Source of the DNA: Pycnococcus provasolii | Lineage: Eukaryota > Chlorophyta > Pseudoscourfieldiophyceae > Pseudoscourfieldiales > Pycnococcaceae | NCBI GenBank assembly: GCA_938743325.2 | Contig: OW568869.1 | Coordinates: 620,001-684,000, forward strand | DNA: 64,000 nt | Direction: 5' to 3' | Shown here: piece by piece, positions 19,468 through 29,700 of the stretch | Numbering within the stretch: the first letter of the stretch is position 1 | How the letters are laid out: each line of letters starts with the position of its first letter | Made by a program: the position numbers and the translations under genes | Notes under the pieces: generated by a model | What the model was told of the DNA's origin: nothing | What the model saw: only the letters and a program-made list of their open reading frames with translations | Database searches by the model: none

Positions 19468-22400
19468 ATGGCGCCTGAGGTCCTCAAGGAGCCTGTTGTA
19501 TCTGGGCTGGGAGTTCAGGGGTCTGCTCCGACGCCGTCGTCGGCAAGCGGCAACCGCACGCAACACGAAGCCAAGCTCGTCAACGCAGGTGCGACGCCGT
19601 CGTACGGAAGACTCGCGCAGGAAGCGGCTCGCGTCGCTAACAACAGAAGGAACTTCTATGGAAGGAAACGTCTACCCGGACGCCTGCCAAACCTCGCGAG
19701 CGGATTCTACAAAAATTCGTTCCGCAACTTTCTGTCCGACTCGTCGTCGAGCTCGGACTCCGACTCGGACGACGGCGGCGCAGTGAGGCGACGCGCCTTG
19801 CACCACAGGAAGGCGGTCGAGGCGGAAGAACACGCAAGGAACCTGAAGGGTGCGTCCGCAGCAGAGGTCAGCTCGCCGAGTACGCCAAGCTGTGATGACG
19901 AAAGCGATCCTGTCACGCCGAGAAATCTTGGCAGCTGCTCCGCGTTGAGCGAGAGCTCAGCCGCGAGCTCAAACGGCTCGATGCCAAGCCTTGGCCCTAT
20001 CGAAGGAACGGCGCTCAAGGAGTGCGGCGTGCCCGAATGGGTGGCGAAGGCGAAGGTGCACTCTGCGTACAAGCGTGCCTCGCAGGCGGCACGTGACCTC
20101 GGAGGCGAACGAGGTCGTGAACTGCTCGAGCTTCTCGAAAGCCCGTCCGTGAGCGGCATGGATGACGAGCAGTCACCGGCCATCATTGAACCACGTTCGC
20201 CTGCTCGACTCGCGGCGGAGATGAGACGCGCCGCGGCGGAACAGGAGATGGCACGAGCGGCGGAGAAAGCAGAGTTGCGCAGGGAGAGACGAGAAAGTCT
20301 TGGACAATCACAAGTTGACGCCAGCACGAGCTTGACGCTTGGCATTGAGGCTGTTGCCTCAGAAGCCAAAGCGGAGTTGCTCAGGGAGAGACGAGAAAGT
20401 CTTGGACAATCACAAGTTGACGCCAGCACGAGCTTGACGCTTGGCGTTGAGGCTGTTGCCTCAGAAGCCACTTCCACCGAGATGATTGTTGACCGACCTC
20501 ATACGGCCGAAACGGCACCCATGGCATCTCCAGCACGCGCAGCCATGGCCTTTCTCGAGGCTGAGAATGCGCAGCTGCGCGAGCAACTGTCTGCATCGAA
20601 AATTGCGAACAACTCGACGGAGACTGACCGTCGCCGGTCGCCGAGTGCATCTCCAGCGCGCGCAACCATGGCCTTTCTCGAGGCGGAGAATGCGCAGCTG
20701 CGCGAGCAACTGTCTGCATCGAAAATTGCAAACAACTCTATGGAGACTGACCATCGCCGCTCGCCGAATGAGAACGAGCCGCCGGTGCAATCCCGCTTCA
20801 TCGCACGAAACGGGGATGCGTCGCCGAAACGTGCGTCGTCTACACCACATGCATTTACGCCAACGAAGCGCCTCGGCGTCAGTGCTGACGTTTCTGGATC
20901 TCAGGGAAGCCCGCGCACGCCAACGACGAATCTCGCCGATACCAGCATCGTTCCTACTCACGTGAAACCCGAGTTCATTCCCAGTGCTGACGCTCCGGCG
21001 CCGATGCCAGTGCCGTCGAAGCCTGCTGATTTTGCAAAGCCTGCGCAGCCACAACCATCGAAATCAATACAGCCGTCATCGCAGCCACCACCTACACCTA
21101 CACAGCCGGCGGTAGACCCACCCAAGCCTCCACCTGCACCACCTGCACCACCTGCACCACCTGCACCACCTGCACCACCTGCACCACCTGCACCTCCCGC
21201 ACCACCTGCACCTTCCGCACCACCTGCACCTTCCGCACCACCACCACCACCACCTCCTCCTCCTCCCCCTCCTCCGCATCTTTCCACAAATGTGCCTATC
21301 CACAGTCCGATCTCGAAAGTACCGCTCCCACCGCTCCCTCCACCACCACCCCCGCCGCCACCGCCGCGGGCGCCGAACGGAGCACCGCTACCTCCCCCTC
21401 CGCCACCAATGGGTGGCCTGCGGAAGCCTAATCAGAGACGGCGCACGCTACACTGGGAGACATTGCCAACAAATAAGCTCGACGGCACATTCTGGAGCGG
21501 TGCGACGCTTCCAGAAAGCTCCGAGGGCGATGCGGTGGACACAACCGCGCTCGAAAGCCTCTTCACGTCTATCGACAAGCCGAAGACGAGCAAAGCACCG
21601 GGCGCCACTGGCGATGCACCGAAGACTCGTTTGGAGCGCAGCCAGAGCATGACATCCGGGCGCACGGTTGTGACGCTACTGGAGATGAAACGCGCATCTA
21701 ATGTCGAAATCGCGGTTTCGCAGATCAAAAAGCCTCTCTGTGCGATAGCAGAGGCGATCGCCTCGATGGATGCAAATGTGCTATCTAGTGACGACGCTGC
21801 TTCCCTATTGAAGTACATTCCCGAGCCTGACGAGCTCAGCTCCATCAACCAGTTTGTATCAGACATGGTAGCCACGCGAGCTCTCGCGTCACCGGGCAAG
21901 GGTGCAGCTCAGGATGATGGCGGCACAACGTCAACGGCGCGCGACACCGCGCACGCGGTGGGTATGCTCGGGAAAGCGGAGCAGCTCTTCTACGAACTCG
22001 GCAAGGTGCCTCGGCTGAAGGCGAGGCTTCAGGCCCTTCAGTTCCGTCACGTGTTTGTTCAGCAGGAGGGAGCGGTGCGCAAGCAGCTTTCTACCATCCA
22101 CGCAGCCACGGAGGAGATTGTGCAGAGTCCTCGCTTCCGACGACTTCTTGAGATCGTGCTGACTCTCGGCAATACACTGAATGCCAAGGGTGTTCCAGCG
22201 AGAGGCTTTCGCCTCAGCTCTCTTCCAAAGCTTATGGACACGCGCTCGTTTGACAACAAGACAACGCTTCTACACTTTCTCGTCGCACACCTCGAGTCGA
22301 ATCCTGAGCTTTCCACTCTTCTCGAGGTGCGCCGTGAGCTGGCGAATTTGCAGCCCGCGTCTCGCCTTCTCTTCACGACGATCGAGGAGGACATTCGTAG

Positions 22401-22731
22401 CCTCGAGAGTGGCCTGGCGGCTGTGCAGAGCGAGGTGGACGCCGGAAATGAGACGGACGGCGGGCCTCTCGCCTCTTTCAGCAAGGAGGCGAGCGACGCG
22501 GTGGAGTCGTGCCAGGCGTCGCTCGCGGCGTCGCGCGACGCTTTCTTGAAATGCCTGCAATTCTACGGCGAGGATGTGGCAAAAGGCGTCACTCCGGATG
22601 AACCGGAACGTTTCCTTGGGCTCATTCACTCGTGGCTCACAATGCTCGAGAAGAGCGCGAAAGAGCGCCATAAAGTCAAGGTGTGTACAGCAGCTGAGAA
22701 GAAGGAGGAGGAAGAACAGCAGACCAAGTGA
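19468..22731 (+). CDS. formin (FH1-FH2)
   Basis: A 1087-aa product. The proline-rich FH1 spans about residues 550-648, including PPAPPAPP repeats that would bind profilin. The FH2 domain follows from about 655 to 1060: RRRTLHWETLP (lasso/linker start), EMKRASNVEIAVSQIKKPL, LLKYIPEPDEL, GNTLNAKGVPARGFRLSSLPKL and NKTTLLHFLV. FH2 dimers nucleate and elongate unbranched actin filaments. There is no GBD/DID domain as in diaphanous formins and no PTEN or signal/TM segment as in plant class I or II formins. The N-terminal region carries two tandem coding duplications (102 bp twice at 20266-20469; 123 bp twice at 20524-20769). The protein ends in a charged Lys/Glu tail. Confidence 0.94.
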   Translation: MAPEVLKEPVVSGLGVQGSAPTPSSASGNRTQHEAKLVNAGATPSYGRLAQEAARVANNRRNFYGRKRLPGRLPNLASGFYKNSFRNFLSDSSSSSDSDSDDGGAVRRRALHHRKAVEAEEHARNLKGASAAEVSSPSTPSCDDESDPVTPRNLGSCSALSESSAASSNGSMPSLGPIEGTALKECGVPEWVAKAKVHSAYKRASQAARDLGGERGRELLELLESPSVSGMDDEQSPAIIEPRSPARLAAEMRRAAAEQEMARAAEKAELRRERRESLGQSQVDASTSLTLGIEAVASEAKAELLRERRESLGQSQVDASTSLTLGVEAVASEATSTEMIVDRPHTAETAPMASPARAAMAFLEAENAQLREQLSASKIANNSTETDRRRSPSASPARATMAFLEAENAQLREQLSASKIANNSMETDHRRSPNENEPPVQSRFIARNGDASPKRASSTPHAFTPTKRLGVSADVSGSQGSPRTPTTNLADTSIVPTHVKPEFIPSADAPAPMPVPSKPADFAKPAQPQPSKSIQPSSQPPPTPTQPAVDPPKPPPAPPAPPAPPAPPAPPAPPAPPAPPAPSAPPAPSAPPPPPPPPPPPPPHLSTNVPIHSPISKVPLPPLPPPPPPPPPPRAPNGAPLPPPPPPMGGLRKPNQRRRTLHWETLPTNKLDGTFWSGATLPESSEGDAVDTTALESLFTSIDKPKTSKAPGATGDAPKTRLERSQSMTSGRTVVTLLEMKRASNVEIAVSQIKKPLCAIAEAIASMDANVLSSDDAASLLKYIPEPDELSSINQFVSDMVATRALASPGKGAAQDDGGTTSTARDTAHAVGMLGKAEQLFYELGKVPRLKARLQALQFRHVFVQQEGAVRKQLSTIHAATEEIVQSPRFRRLLEIVLTLGNTLNAKGVPARGFRLSSLPKLMDTRSFDNKTTLLHFLVAHLESNPELSTLLEVRRELANLQPASRLLFTTIEEDIRSLESGLAAVQSEVDAGNETDGGPLASFSKEASDAVESCQASLAASRDAFLKCLQFYGEDVAKGVTPDEPERFLGLIHSWLTMLEKSAKERHKVKVCTAAEKKEEEEQQTK

Positions 22732-23425
22732 AGATACGATGATGATTGCTTGATTGGCGGATCATAAACCAATCAAATCTTGTCAGGTTCTGTCAGTTTC
22801 TAACCTTAGTTAAAAAAATGTTTTCATTAAAAATTTAGTTGGCAATTCATTTCATGAAGCATGTGCCTGCTGTTGTGCGTGTACTCGTTGTGTCGTTGCG
22901 TTCTGCGCCGTCTTGTTCATGGGCGGCCGGCCTGCTGCTCACCTCCGTATTCGTATCCTTTGGGTCCGAGTTGGCGTATTCCTTAGTTATCTTCCTTACT
23001 ACAGTATGAGCGTCCGTTTAAAACTCACGCCCTAATCTCTCGGAGCCCCTTTCGGAGCGGTCCTCCGTTAGACTAGGATGGTAGGTGGTGAAATGTGGCA
23101 AAATCACGTGGCATCATCCCCTTACCAAGACAGTCCAGATCAACTTTACCGTAAAGTTAATGCGCGCGTGCCCTCATAGACTATCATCTTTGTGGTGTGG
23201 TAAACTTAGAAGTAAACTTACAGGTAGAAGTTCTTCACTGAATCACTCCCTCCGATCCGATCAGGGAGTGATTGATTGATTGATCTCCCATCACGCCTTG
23301 GGCCCATCAATCACCGCTCCTGCCAACCTTATTACTAGTACCATGTTGGTGTGCTCCCAAAGTATCTCCGGAGGCCTTTTGTCGGCCTGAAACGAAACTT
23401 AAGACTTGTCTTAAGTTCAGTAACA
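22732..23425. other. intergenic region, no gene seen
   Basis: Only a (GATT)n run near 23267-23284 and one TACAGTA word at 23000 stand out. Confidence 0.6.
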
Positions 23426-25321
23426 ATGTCCGTCGTCTTCCACTCGTCTTCCAACCTCTCAGGAACTGAAGTCAACGCCGCGCGCGTTCCTTCGTTCATA
23501 TGGAACGAGTACGTCAAGCCTTCTCTCGCGTTCACCGTGCCGAAGCAAGTCCTACTGAAAGACTGGAGACTCGGACTCGTCAACCTGCTCCTCTCGATCG
23601 TCGTTTACGTCGGAACCCTCATCAACATCTTCAACCAGGGCACGTTCCTCATCACGCAGGTTCCATCGGGCGACCCAAACCCAAACATATACGCGGGAAC
23701 CTTGTTGTATGAGGAGCACCTCGCGAACCTGTCGAATGGTGCCGCCAAGATGCCAGCCTACTGCAAGAAGAACGGCGAGGCTGGATTTGAGGACTACGGG
23801 TTCGTGTACGACGCCGAGTTCAACTACACGAAACTCGCGTGTTCAGCGCTGTCGGCGAACGAGCTCAGCACGAAGGGGTACAGGAGCCTCTTCATCAACA
23901 CTGCCACTGACACCACGAAGACGCTCGAGTTTACGAAGCAGCCGGGAAAATCGTGCGGCGACACGCTCAAGAGCTTGCAGGAGAACAAGGAGTTCAGTGA
24001 GTACGACACGTTCAGCGAGGTGTTGGGCGTCTGCAGGTACACAAAGAAGCAGACAGTGCTCGCTCTCGCTCCCGAGAATACGCTCGTGAACCTGCTCGAC
24101 CACAGGTACGTCGCGGAGTTCCAGCTCGCAAAGACGGTGAGAGGCGTGAATCCGGAGACTCATGTTCGCGTACTCGGCGACGGCGACGACAAGGATTCGT
24201 ACAAGACGTTTCCCGAGGACACAAAGCTTGAGATTTCTGTCGAGGATATGCTAAAGGCGACTGGAATCGACCTGGACAAGACGGTGGACGAGAACGTGCC
24301 CAGCAACGGCGACAGTAGCGAACGCAGCGCCTTCCTCAAATCTCAGCAAGGCGCGGTTGGCTACAAGAGCGGAAAGTACCCGCGCACGCGCCTCACCGGC
24401 GCGGAGTTGACGATTCGCCTCAAGTACTACAACCACGGATTCGGGCCGAAGGCTGTTAGGAAAGGGCGCCTGAGCAACAAGGTGCGATGCGTGGCGGAAC
24501 TCGAGGCGGCGCCGCGGTGGACAGCACTTGGGTCGCAATCCACCGAGTATCTTGTGGATTCGTCATCACCGCACATCTTCGAGCTGAACAGCAGGACACA
24601 GGACACGGGCAACGGCGACGTTGTGCATACGAGAATGCTCCTGAGCAAGTACAAGTACGGCGTGCGAGTGAACATCCAGGTACTTGGGTTGATTGGCCAG
24701 TTCAACTACAACTACCTGCTCAACACGCTCGTTCAGGCTCTCGTCTTCCTCGGCGTGATCAACTCGATCATGACTCTCATTGCTCAGTACTGTATGGGTG
24801 CGAGAAGCCCAATCTATACACGTGCGATGCGTGAGGAGGTGAACTTCCAGAAGTGTATTGCAAACTTCACGACGAAGATGTTCGTCGCGAACGAGGCTTT
24901 CAAGTCGGTGGATCGCAACGGCGACGGGTCGGTGAGTCTCGCTGAGGTTACGGATGCAATCCCTCGCATTTTCCCAGAAATGTCGAAGCGCGAATCGGCG
25001 ACGTTAGCCGCGCTTCTCATGTCAGTGAGTGAGAAGGAAAAGTCGGCAACCACTTCCAAGAAGATTTCCGCGAACAGTATCAGGGGCGCTCGCCTCCATA
25101 AAGACGACTTCGTCAAGATCTTCGCCGAAATCAAGCCAGCTTGGTTCACCGACGTCATCTCCAAAGGTGCAATTCGCATTGAGGAGGATGTCATGCTCTT
25201 GCTTGGAGAGAACGATAAGGATCAGGAAGCTGGAGCGATTCGCGACCTGGGTGACGTTGAGGTGGACGTGGAGCGTCGAAATCGCTCGGCGTCTAACGCC
25301 AGTGCAATTTTGGAGAGGTAG
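23426..25321 (+). CDS. P2X-like ligand-gated channel with C-terminal EF-hand
   Basis: 631 aa from the ATG at 23426. The layout is that of P2X receptors: a short cytosolic N-terminus, the KDWRLG motif leading into TM1 (about 50-69), an ectodomain of about 355 residues, then a KYKYGVRVNIQVLGLIGQFNY block that matches the family's K-x-YGIRFD...GKFD signature just before TM2 (about 428-452). The Lys of that signature contacts ATP in animal P2X. Downstream lies DRNGDGSVSLAE, a perfect 12-residue EF-hand loop at about 496-507, followed by a helical segment and an acidic tail. Animal P2X are trimeric ATP-gated cation channels; green-algal members exist. The ectodomain has fewer cysteines than animal P2X, so the ligand is uncertain. 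Confidence 0.62.
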   Translation: MSVVFHSSSNLSGTEVNAARVPSFIWNEYVKPSLAFTVPKQVLLKDWRLGLVNLLLSIVVYVGTLINIFNQGTFLITQVPSGDPNPNIYAGTLLYEEHLANLSNGAAKMPAYCKKNGEAGFEDYGFVYDAEFNYTKLACSALSANELSTKGYRSLFINTATDTTKTLEFTKQPGKSCGDTLKSLQENKEFSEYDTFSEVLGVCRYTKKQTVLALAPENTLVNLLDHRYVAEFQLAKTVRGVNPETHVRVLGDGDDKDSYKTFPEDTKLEISVEDMLKATGIDLDKTVDENVPSNGDSSERSAFLKSQQGAVGYKSGKYPRTRLTGAELTIRLKYYNHGFGPKAVRKGRLSNKVRCVAELEAAPRWTALGSQSTEYLVDSSSPHIFELNSRTQDTGNGDVVHTRMLLSKYKYGVRVNIQVLGLIGQFNYNYLLNTLVQALVFLGVINSIMTLIAQYCMGARSPIYTRAMREEVNFQKCIANFTTKMFVANEAFKSVDRNGDGSVSLAEVTDAIPRIFPEMSKRESATLAALLMSVSEKEKSATTSKKISANSIRGARLHKDDFVKIFAEIKPAWFTDVISKGAIRIEEDVMLLLGENDKDQEAGAIRDLGDVEVDVERRNRSASNASAILER

Positions 25322-25465
25322 TAGAACTACGGTAACGAAGTAGACTCTTTTACTTTGACAACAATGAGCAATCTTAGCCAATGAACATGTCCGTAGATGG
25401 ACGGACCGCCAACTCTCACCACGCCGCAACAACAATACCACACCTCCCGCCGCGAGTCATTATCA

Positions 25466-27077
25466 TCAACCTGCAATGGCGGCGGCAGGCGACACGCGTT
25501 CTCCGGCAACCCGTTCCTCCGGTTGCACGACGGCGGCGCTCGCCGCATTGAGCGGCGCGAGCAGAGGCGCAAGACCGCGGAACGCGCTGAACGCAGCGAG
25601 CGTGGTGCTCATCGCACTCTGCGCACTGCCACCTCCAGCCACCTTCTCGCCCTTGGCGACAGGAACGCCCCTCTCCATCGGACCGAGCGTCTTGGCGTCG
25701 TACGTGCGCGCGTCGCGCATCGCAGGGAGAATCCACGCATCTCCGTCGGCGTTCGTCATCGCGATTTGCGAGTTGCCTCCCGTGCTGTCTAGAAGGCGCG
25801 CTTTGAGGAACCGCGTCGACAATTCGCGCGTCCACTCGAGCTGCTTGCCCACGCGCGCGTACTCTCCTAGGTTCGCCATTGGATTGAGGCGAAGCCCGGT
25901 GCCCATGCCAGCCGCAACAACATCTTGAAACCAATCAGGCGCGGCCAGCGGCGTCGGCTCGACGGACGCGATGTCGCAGTCGCTCGCGGGCCATTGCACG
26001 CCGCTAGGACCCCAAGCCTCGACGTCGAGAAAACAGTGCGTCATCAATTCGCCGACGATGTGAACTCGCGGCATTTCGCGATTCAGGGTGTCGAAGATGC
26101 TGCGATGCCACTCCACGGGCACGAGAACGTCCTTCTCGCCGCTGAGGAAGAGTCCAGGCGTCTTGGCGAGATTCGCCTCCGGCGGCAGGCCAACGGGCGT
26201 GATGCCCCACACGAGCAGCGCGTCGAGCGTGAATGGTGCACGTGCCTTGTTGCGTTCGTACGTGGCGGCGGCGCCCATCGCCGCTCCACCACCGCTGCTG
26301 TGTCCCGCGACTGCATACTTCTTCGTGTTCGTCTTGTCGTACAGAAAAGAGTTTTTGTCAGCCGCTGCCCAGCTGAGTGCGGAGAGCATATCGCGAAACA
26401 GAAGCTCGAAGTCGGGAACGAGTGCACGATCCGTGCTCATAGGCGATACTGTGATGATGCCATGCGAAGCCCACAGGGCATGCGTATAACTATAGCGATT
26501 AGCCCAGCTCATCCACCCGATGCCCCAGCTCACGACCGGATACCCTCCGCTGATGCTGCTAGGTAGCAGCGGCGGCGCCGTGTCGTCCTTCGGAACGTCC
26601 AATCCTAGAAACATGTCCGAAGTGTTCTTTGGTGTGCCATATCTGTTGTTGTTGTTGTTGTTGTTGTTGTTGTGTGGTGACGATTGGTGAGTTAATTATA
26701 CGTGTTTGTGAAATGGTGATGATGATAAGGTAGAAATGTCGTCGTCCTTACGTCGGATACGTGACCATGACGTCGAATGTTCCTCCGCACATCAGGCCGT
26801 TGTTCGTCAGGCACGCCGGATTGTATCCCGCAGCCGTCCATGAGCGTGGAATGGTTACAACGCGCTGTCCAACGGCGTACGATCCGCTTTGAATGAGAGG
26901 CGACGTGCTTACATCTGGAATGACTTCTGCTGCTTCTGCAAGTCCACCACACAACGACGTCATCACCACCACGGCTGTGGTAACGAGCGTCATCGCGATA
27001 AGCCGAGACGACGAAAGGCAAGAAGAAGTACTACTACGATGCATCACTGGCATCACCATGATGAGTGACAACAACAC
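25466..27077 (-). CDS. secreted alpha/beta hydrolase (PETase/chlorophyllase-like fold)
   Basis: Exons 27077-26752 and 26642-25466 are joined across a 108-bp intron (GTAAGG...CAACAG), giving 500 aa. Exon 1 has a hydrophobic signal sequence (VTTAVVVMTSLCGGLAEA) and the GTFDVMVTYPT strand. Exon 2 has the nucleophile elbow GHSSGGGAA, the acid in SGEKDVLVPVEW and the His in ELMTHCFLD, a complete catalytic triad. The arrangement fits the dienelactone hydrolase/PET hydrolase/chlorophyllase superfamily; the substrate is unknown. The C-terminal 60 residues are Ala-rich and may be a processed tail. The intron ends in a (CAA)n tract immediately before its CAG. Confidence 0.78.
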
Positions 27078-27410
27078 TCAGTTCAGTGAACAATGAACGG
27101 GGAAAATGACACTATAGTGGTCAAAAACAGGCCGGAACGCGACCAGACGTTTTGGTGTGGACTTTGGGACGGGACGAAGAGAGAGAGGGAGAGCCCCGGA
27201 CGTAAGGTAAAAGGCAAAAGGCAACCGAATTCTAATATTAAAAGAATACTACGGGACGATGTGATATCACACACAGCCTTTCACTGTGAGCTCCTCCTCC
27301 TCCCCTCCGCGGGGGACGAAACTGACTGGTTTCGCCGTTTCGGAGATGTGGTTTAGTTTCGACCTTTATGTGGATCTTGGATCGAGCCGAGGAAACGTCC
27401 ACCGCTGATT

Positions 27411-27658
27411 CAAGGGCATATTAACGTATGGGCCGGTCACTCCCGTTGGGCCCCGTTGAAGCAAGGCCAGGGAACCGGGGTTAGGGAAATCCATGCGGGG
27501 AATGGTCGAATGGAGGATTCATTTTGTCGGGGGTGCGTTGGGACGATTTTTCTAAGGGGAGTTGGAGGTTGGAGAGGTTGCCTTGATCAAACCCCGGTTC
27601 CCTGGCCTTGCTTCAACCCTTGGTAGGAGTGACCGGCCCATACGTTAATATGCCCTTG
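27411..27658. mobile_element. fold-back MITE with 7-bp target-site duplication
   Basis: A 248-bp element begins CAAGGGCATATTAACGTATG and ends with its reverse complement; arms of about 80 bp pair around a short loop. It is flanked by GCTGATT at 27404-27410 and 27659-27665. It is non-coding. Terminal similarity to the element at 10176-10499 (CAAGGG, TTAAC, GGTCACTC) and the same duplication length indicate one family. Confidence 0.88.
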
Positions 27659-27670
27659 GCTGATTAGTAG

Positions 27671-27733
27671 TTGGGGGTTTGGGGTTTGGAATTTGGGGTA
27701 GGTTTGGGGTTTGGGGGTTGGGGTTTGGGACTT
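27671..27733. repeat. GGGGTTTGG-type G-rich tract
   Basis: Repeated GGGGTTT/GGGTTTGG words lie directly after the MITE, in the upstream region shared by two divergent genes. It is related to, but not the same as, the TTAGGG tracts. Confidence 0.6.
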
Positions 27734-28487
27734 TGGGTTCTGGTTTGGGGTTCCCACTTCACCACTATCGTAGGGTGGGGGGGACTTTTTCGGGTGTCAC
27801 GCCGCCCTAGGCACGGCACTGTGCCACCTGTCGTTATGCGACTCCTGGCTCATCCCACAGGAGTCGGCAGAGCCCAGGCGCCCAGCGTCCAAACAAAGTC
27901 TCGTCGATCGTCCACGGCGGAAGGCAGGACCACCGGCGTACGCCAAGCCGAGTGCACGAATGTGTCCAATTGAAGAGAGTCGGCTATCAACGCCGTTTCA
28001 GCCAGCATGCGGGCGTGCGTGCCGAGAGGTTGGATGGTCCGGACGTTGGGAAACCAAAACCCAAGCCGGACCCCAAAGGACAGGACAGGACAGCCATGCA
28101 CCAAGCAACGGTGTATCCCCCAAGGCGGGGTGAAAAGAAAACAAGGGGGAGTTTGTTTTGGCCGAGGACCTTTTCACCCTCGGCCCCTCCGCCCGTTATT
28201 TGTTCGCCATTCCCGGCTCATGCGAAACATGTCACGCCTCCTGCATGTGTTCGTGAGTGGTGCCCAGTGGTGGTTCGTAGTAGTCAGTGCAGCTTACTTC
28301 TTTTGCAGGCTTGTATGGTACCTTGGCTCCTTTCGTTCATTGATTGGCTCGCTCATTGATTCGTCCTCATCAATCACTGCACGCGTTGGTCGGTTGGTCC
28401 TCATCATACCTGATAGATTGGCAGCGCGCAGGCGTTTGTTGATTGGCTCATACAAAACAGTATACCATAATAGTGGTAGTAACGAAG

Positions 28488-29620
28488 ATGATGACGACGA
28501 ATGTCAGGAACATGCGATCGATCGTCACGGCGTCATCAGCCGTTCTGGTCGCTCTGCTTGCTGTCGTCGTAATGCTCAGTGCCGTGAGTGGTGTGAGCGC
28601 AGACAAATCGACGACGACGACTTATGAGACGACGAAGTACGTTGAAGAATACAAATCAGGCTACTATCCCAAGTACAAGTGGTGGGCGCCGTGGACGTGG
28701 AAGTACAGCAGCAACAAGTACAATGACAACAAGTACGACTCTGGATACGACTCTGGATACGACTCTGGATACAGCAAGTACGACTCTGGATACAGCAAGT
28801 ACGACTCTGGATACGGCTACAGCAAGTACGACTCTAAATATGGAGTTGGGCCGTACTATGGGAAGCAGTACGAGCAGGACGAGCACTACCCGTGCGACAC
28901 GTTCTACCCCAAGCCGAAGTGGTACTCGCCGTTTACATGGAAGTATCGCAAGTATGCCAAGTTTGACTACTACTCTGGTCCTTGCGAAGTAAAGAAGGAA
29001 GAACACTGTCTTCCCTTCTGGGGACATCCTGATGATGCGAGTGAAGCTACTTGGTACACTGTCACTCACGCTTCTGGTGGTGGTGGGTGCCATGGTGATG
29101 CCAAAAATGGGTGCAGCACGGCCGTCATGGGTGGTGATGCCAGCACGGGTGGTGATACCCGTCGTCGTCAGCTTCTCAACCGTCCTAACCCGCGGCCCCT
29201 ACACGAAACTCAGTACTTCTATGCGAAGTCAGAAGCGCATGGCTTGACGTTCACGCTCACGAATTACTACAACAACAATGAAAAGTTGGTATGTGCGATT
29301 GACGATATCAGCCGCAAGAGTGCAATTTGTACGATGGCTGGACACTTTGGAGGAAGCTATTCTACACCTGAAAAGTGCATCCTTACGTTTAAAACGCATC
29401 AAAAGGGTGGAAAGTGCATTCCACACCACATGGCACTCGACTGTGGGAAGCCACCGTACGTTGAAACCAGCAAATTCAGCAAGATTGACTACCGTGACAT
29501 TCCCCACAAGGACATCACAACAACAACAACAACAACAACAGCAGCAGCAACAACAACAACAACAACAACAACAACAGCAGCAGCAACAACAACAACAACA
29601 ACAACAACAACAGCAGCAGC

Positions 29621-29654
<34 letters not shown>

Positions 29655-29662
29655 GCAGCAGC

Positions 29663-29700
<38 letters not shown>

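Larger units (their letters stand above)
27078..28487. other. divergent intergenic region
   Basis: No gene is supported. It contains the MITE at 27411-27658 and a GGGGTTTGG array at 27671-27733. The rest is unremarkable. Confidence 0.6.
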
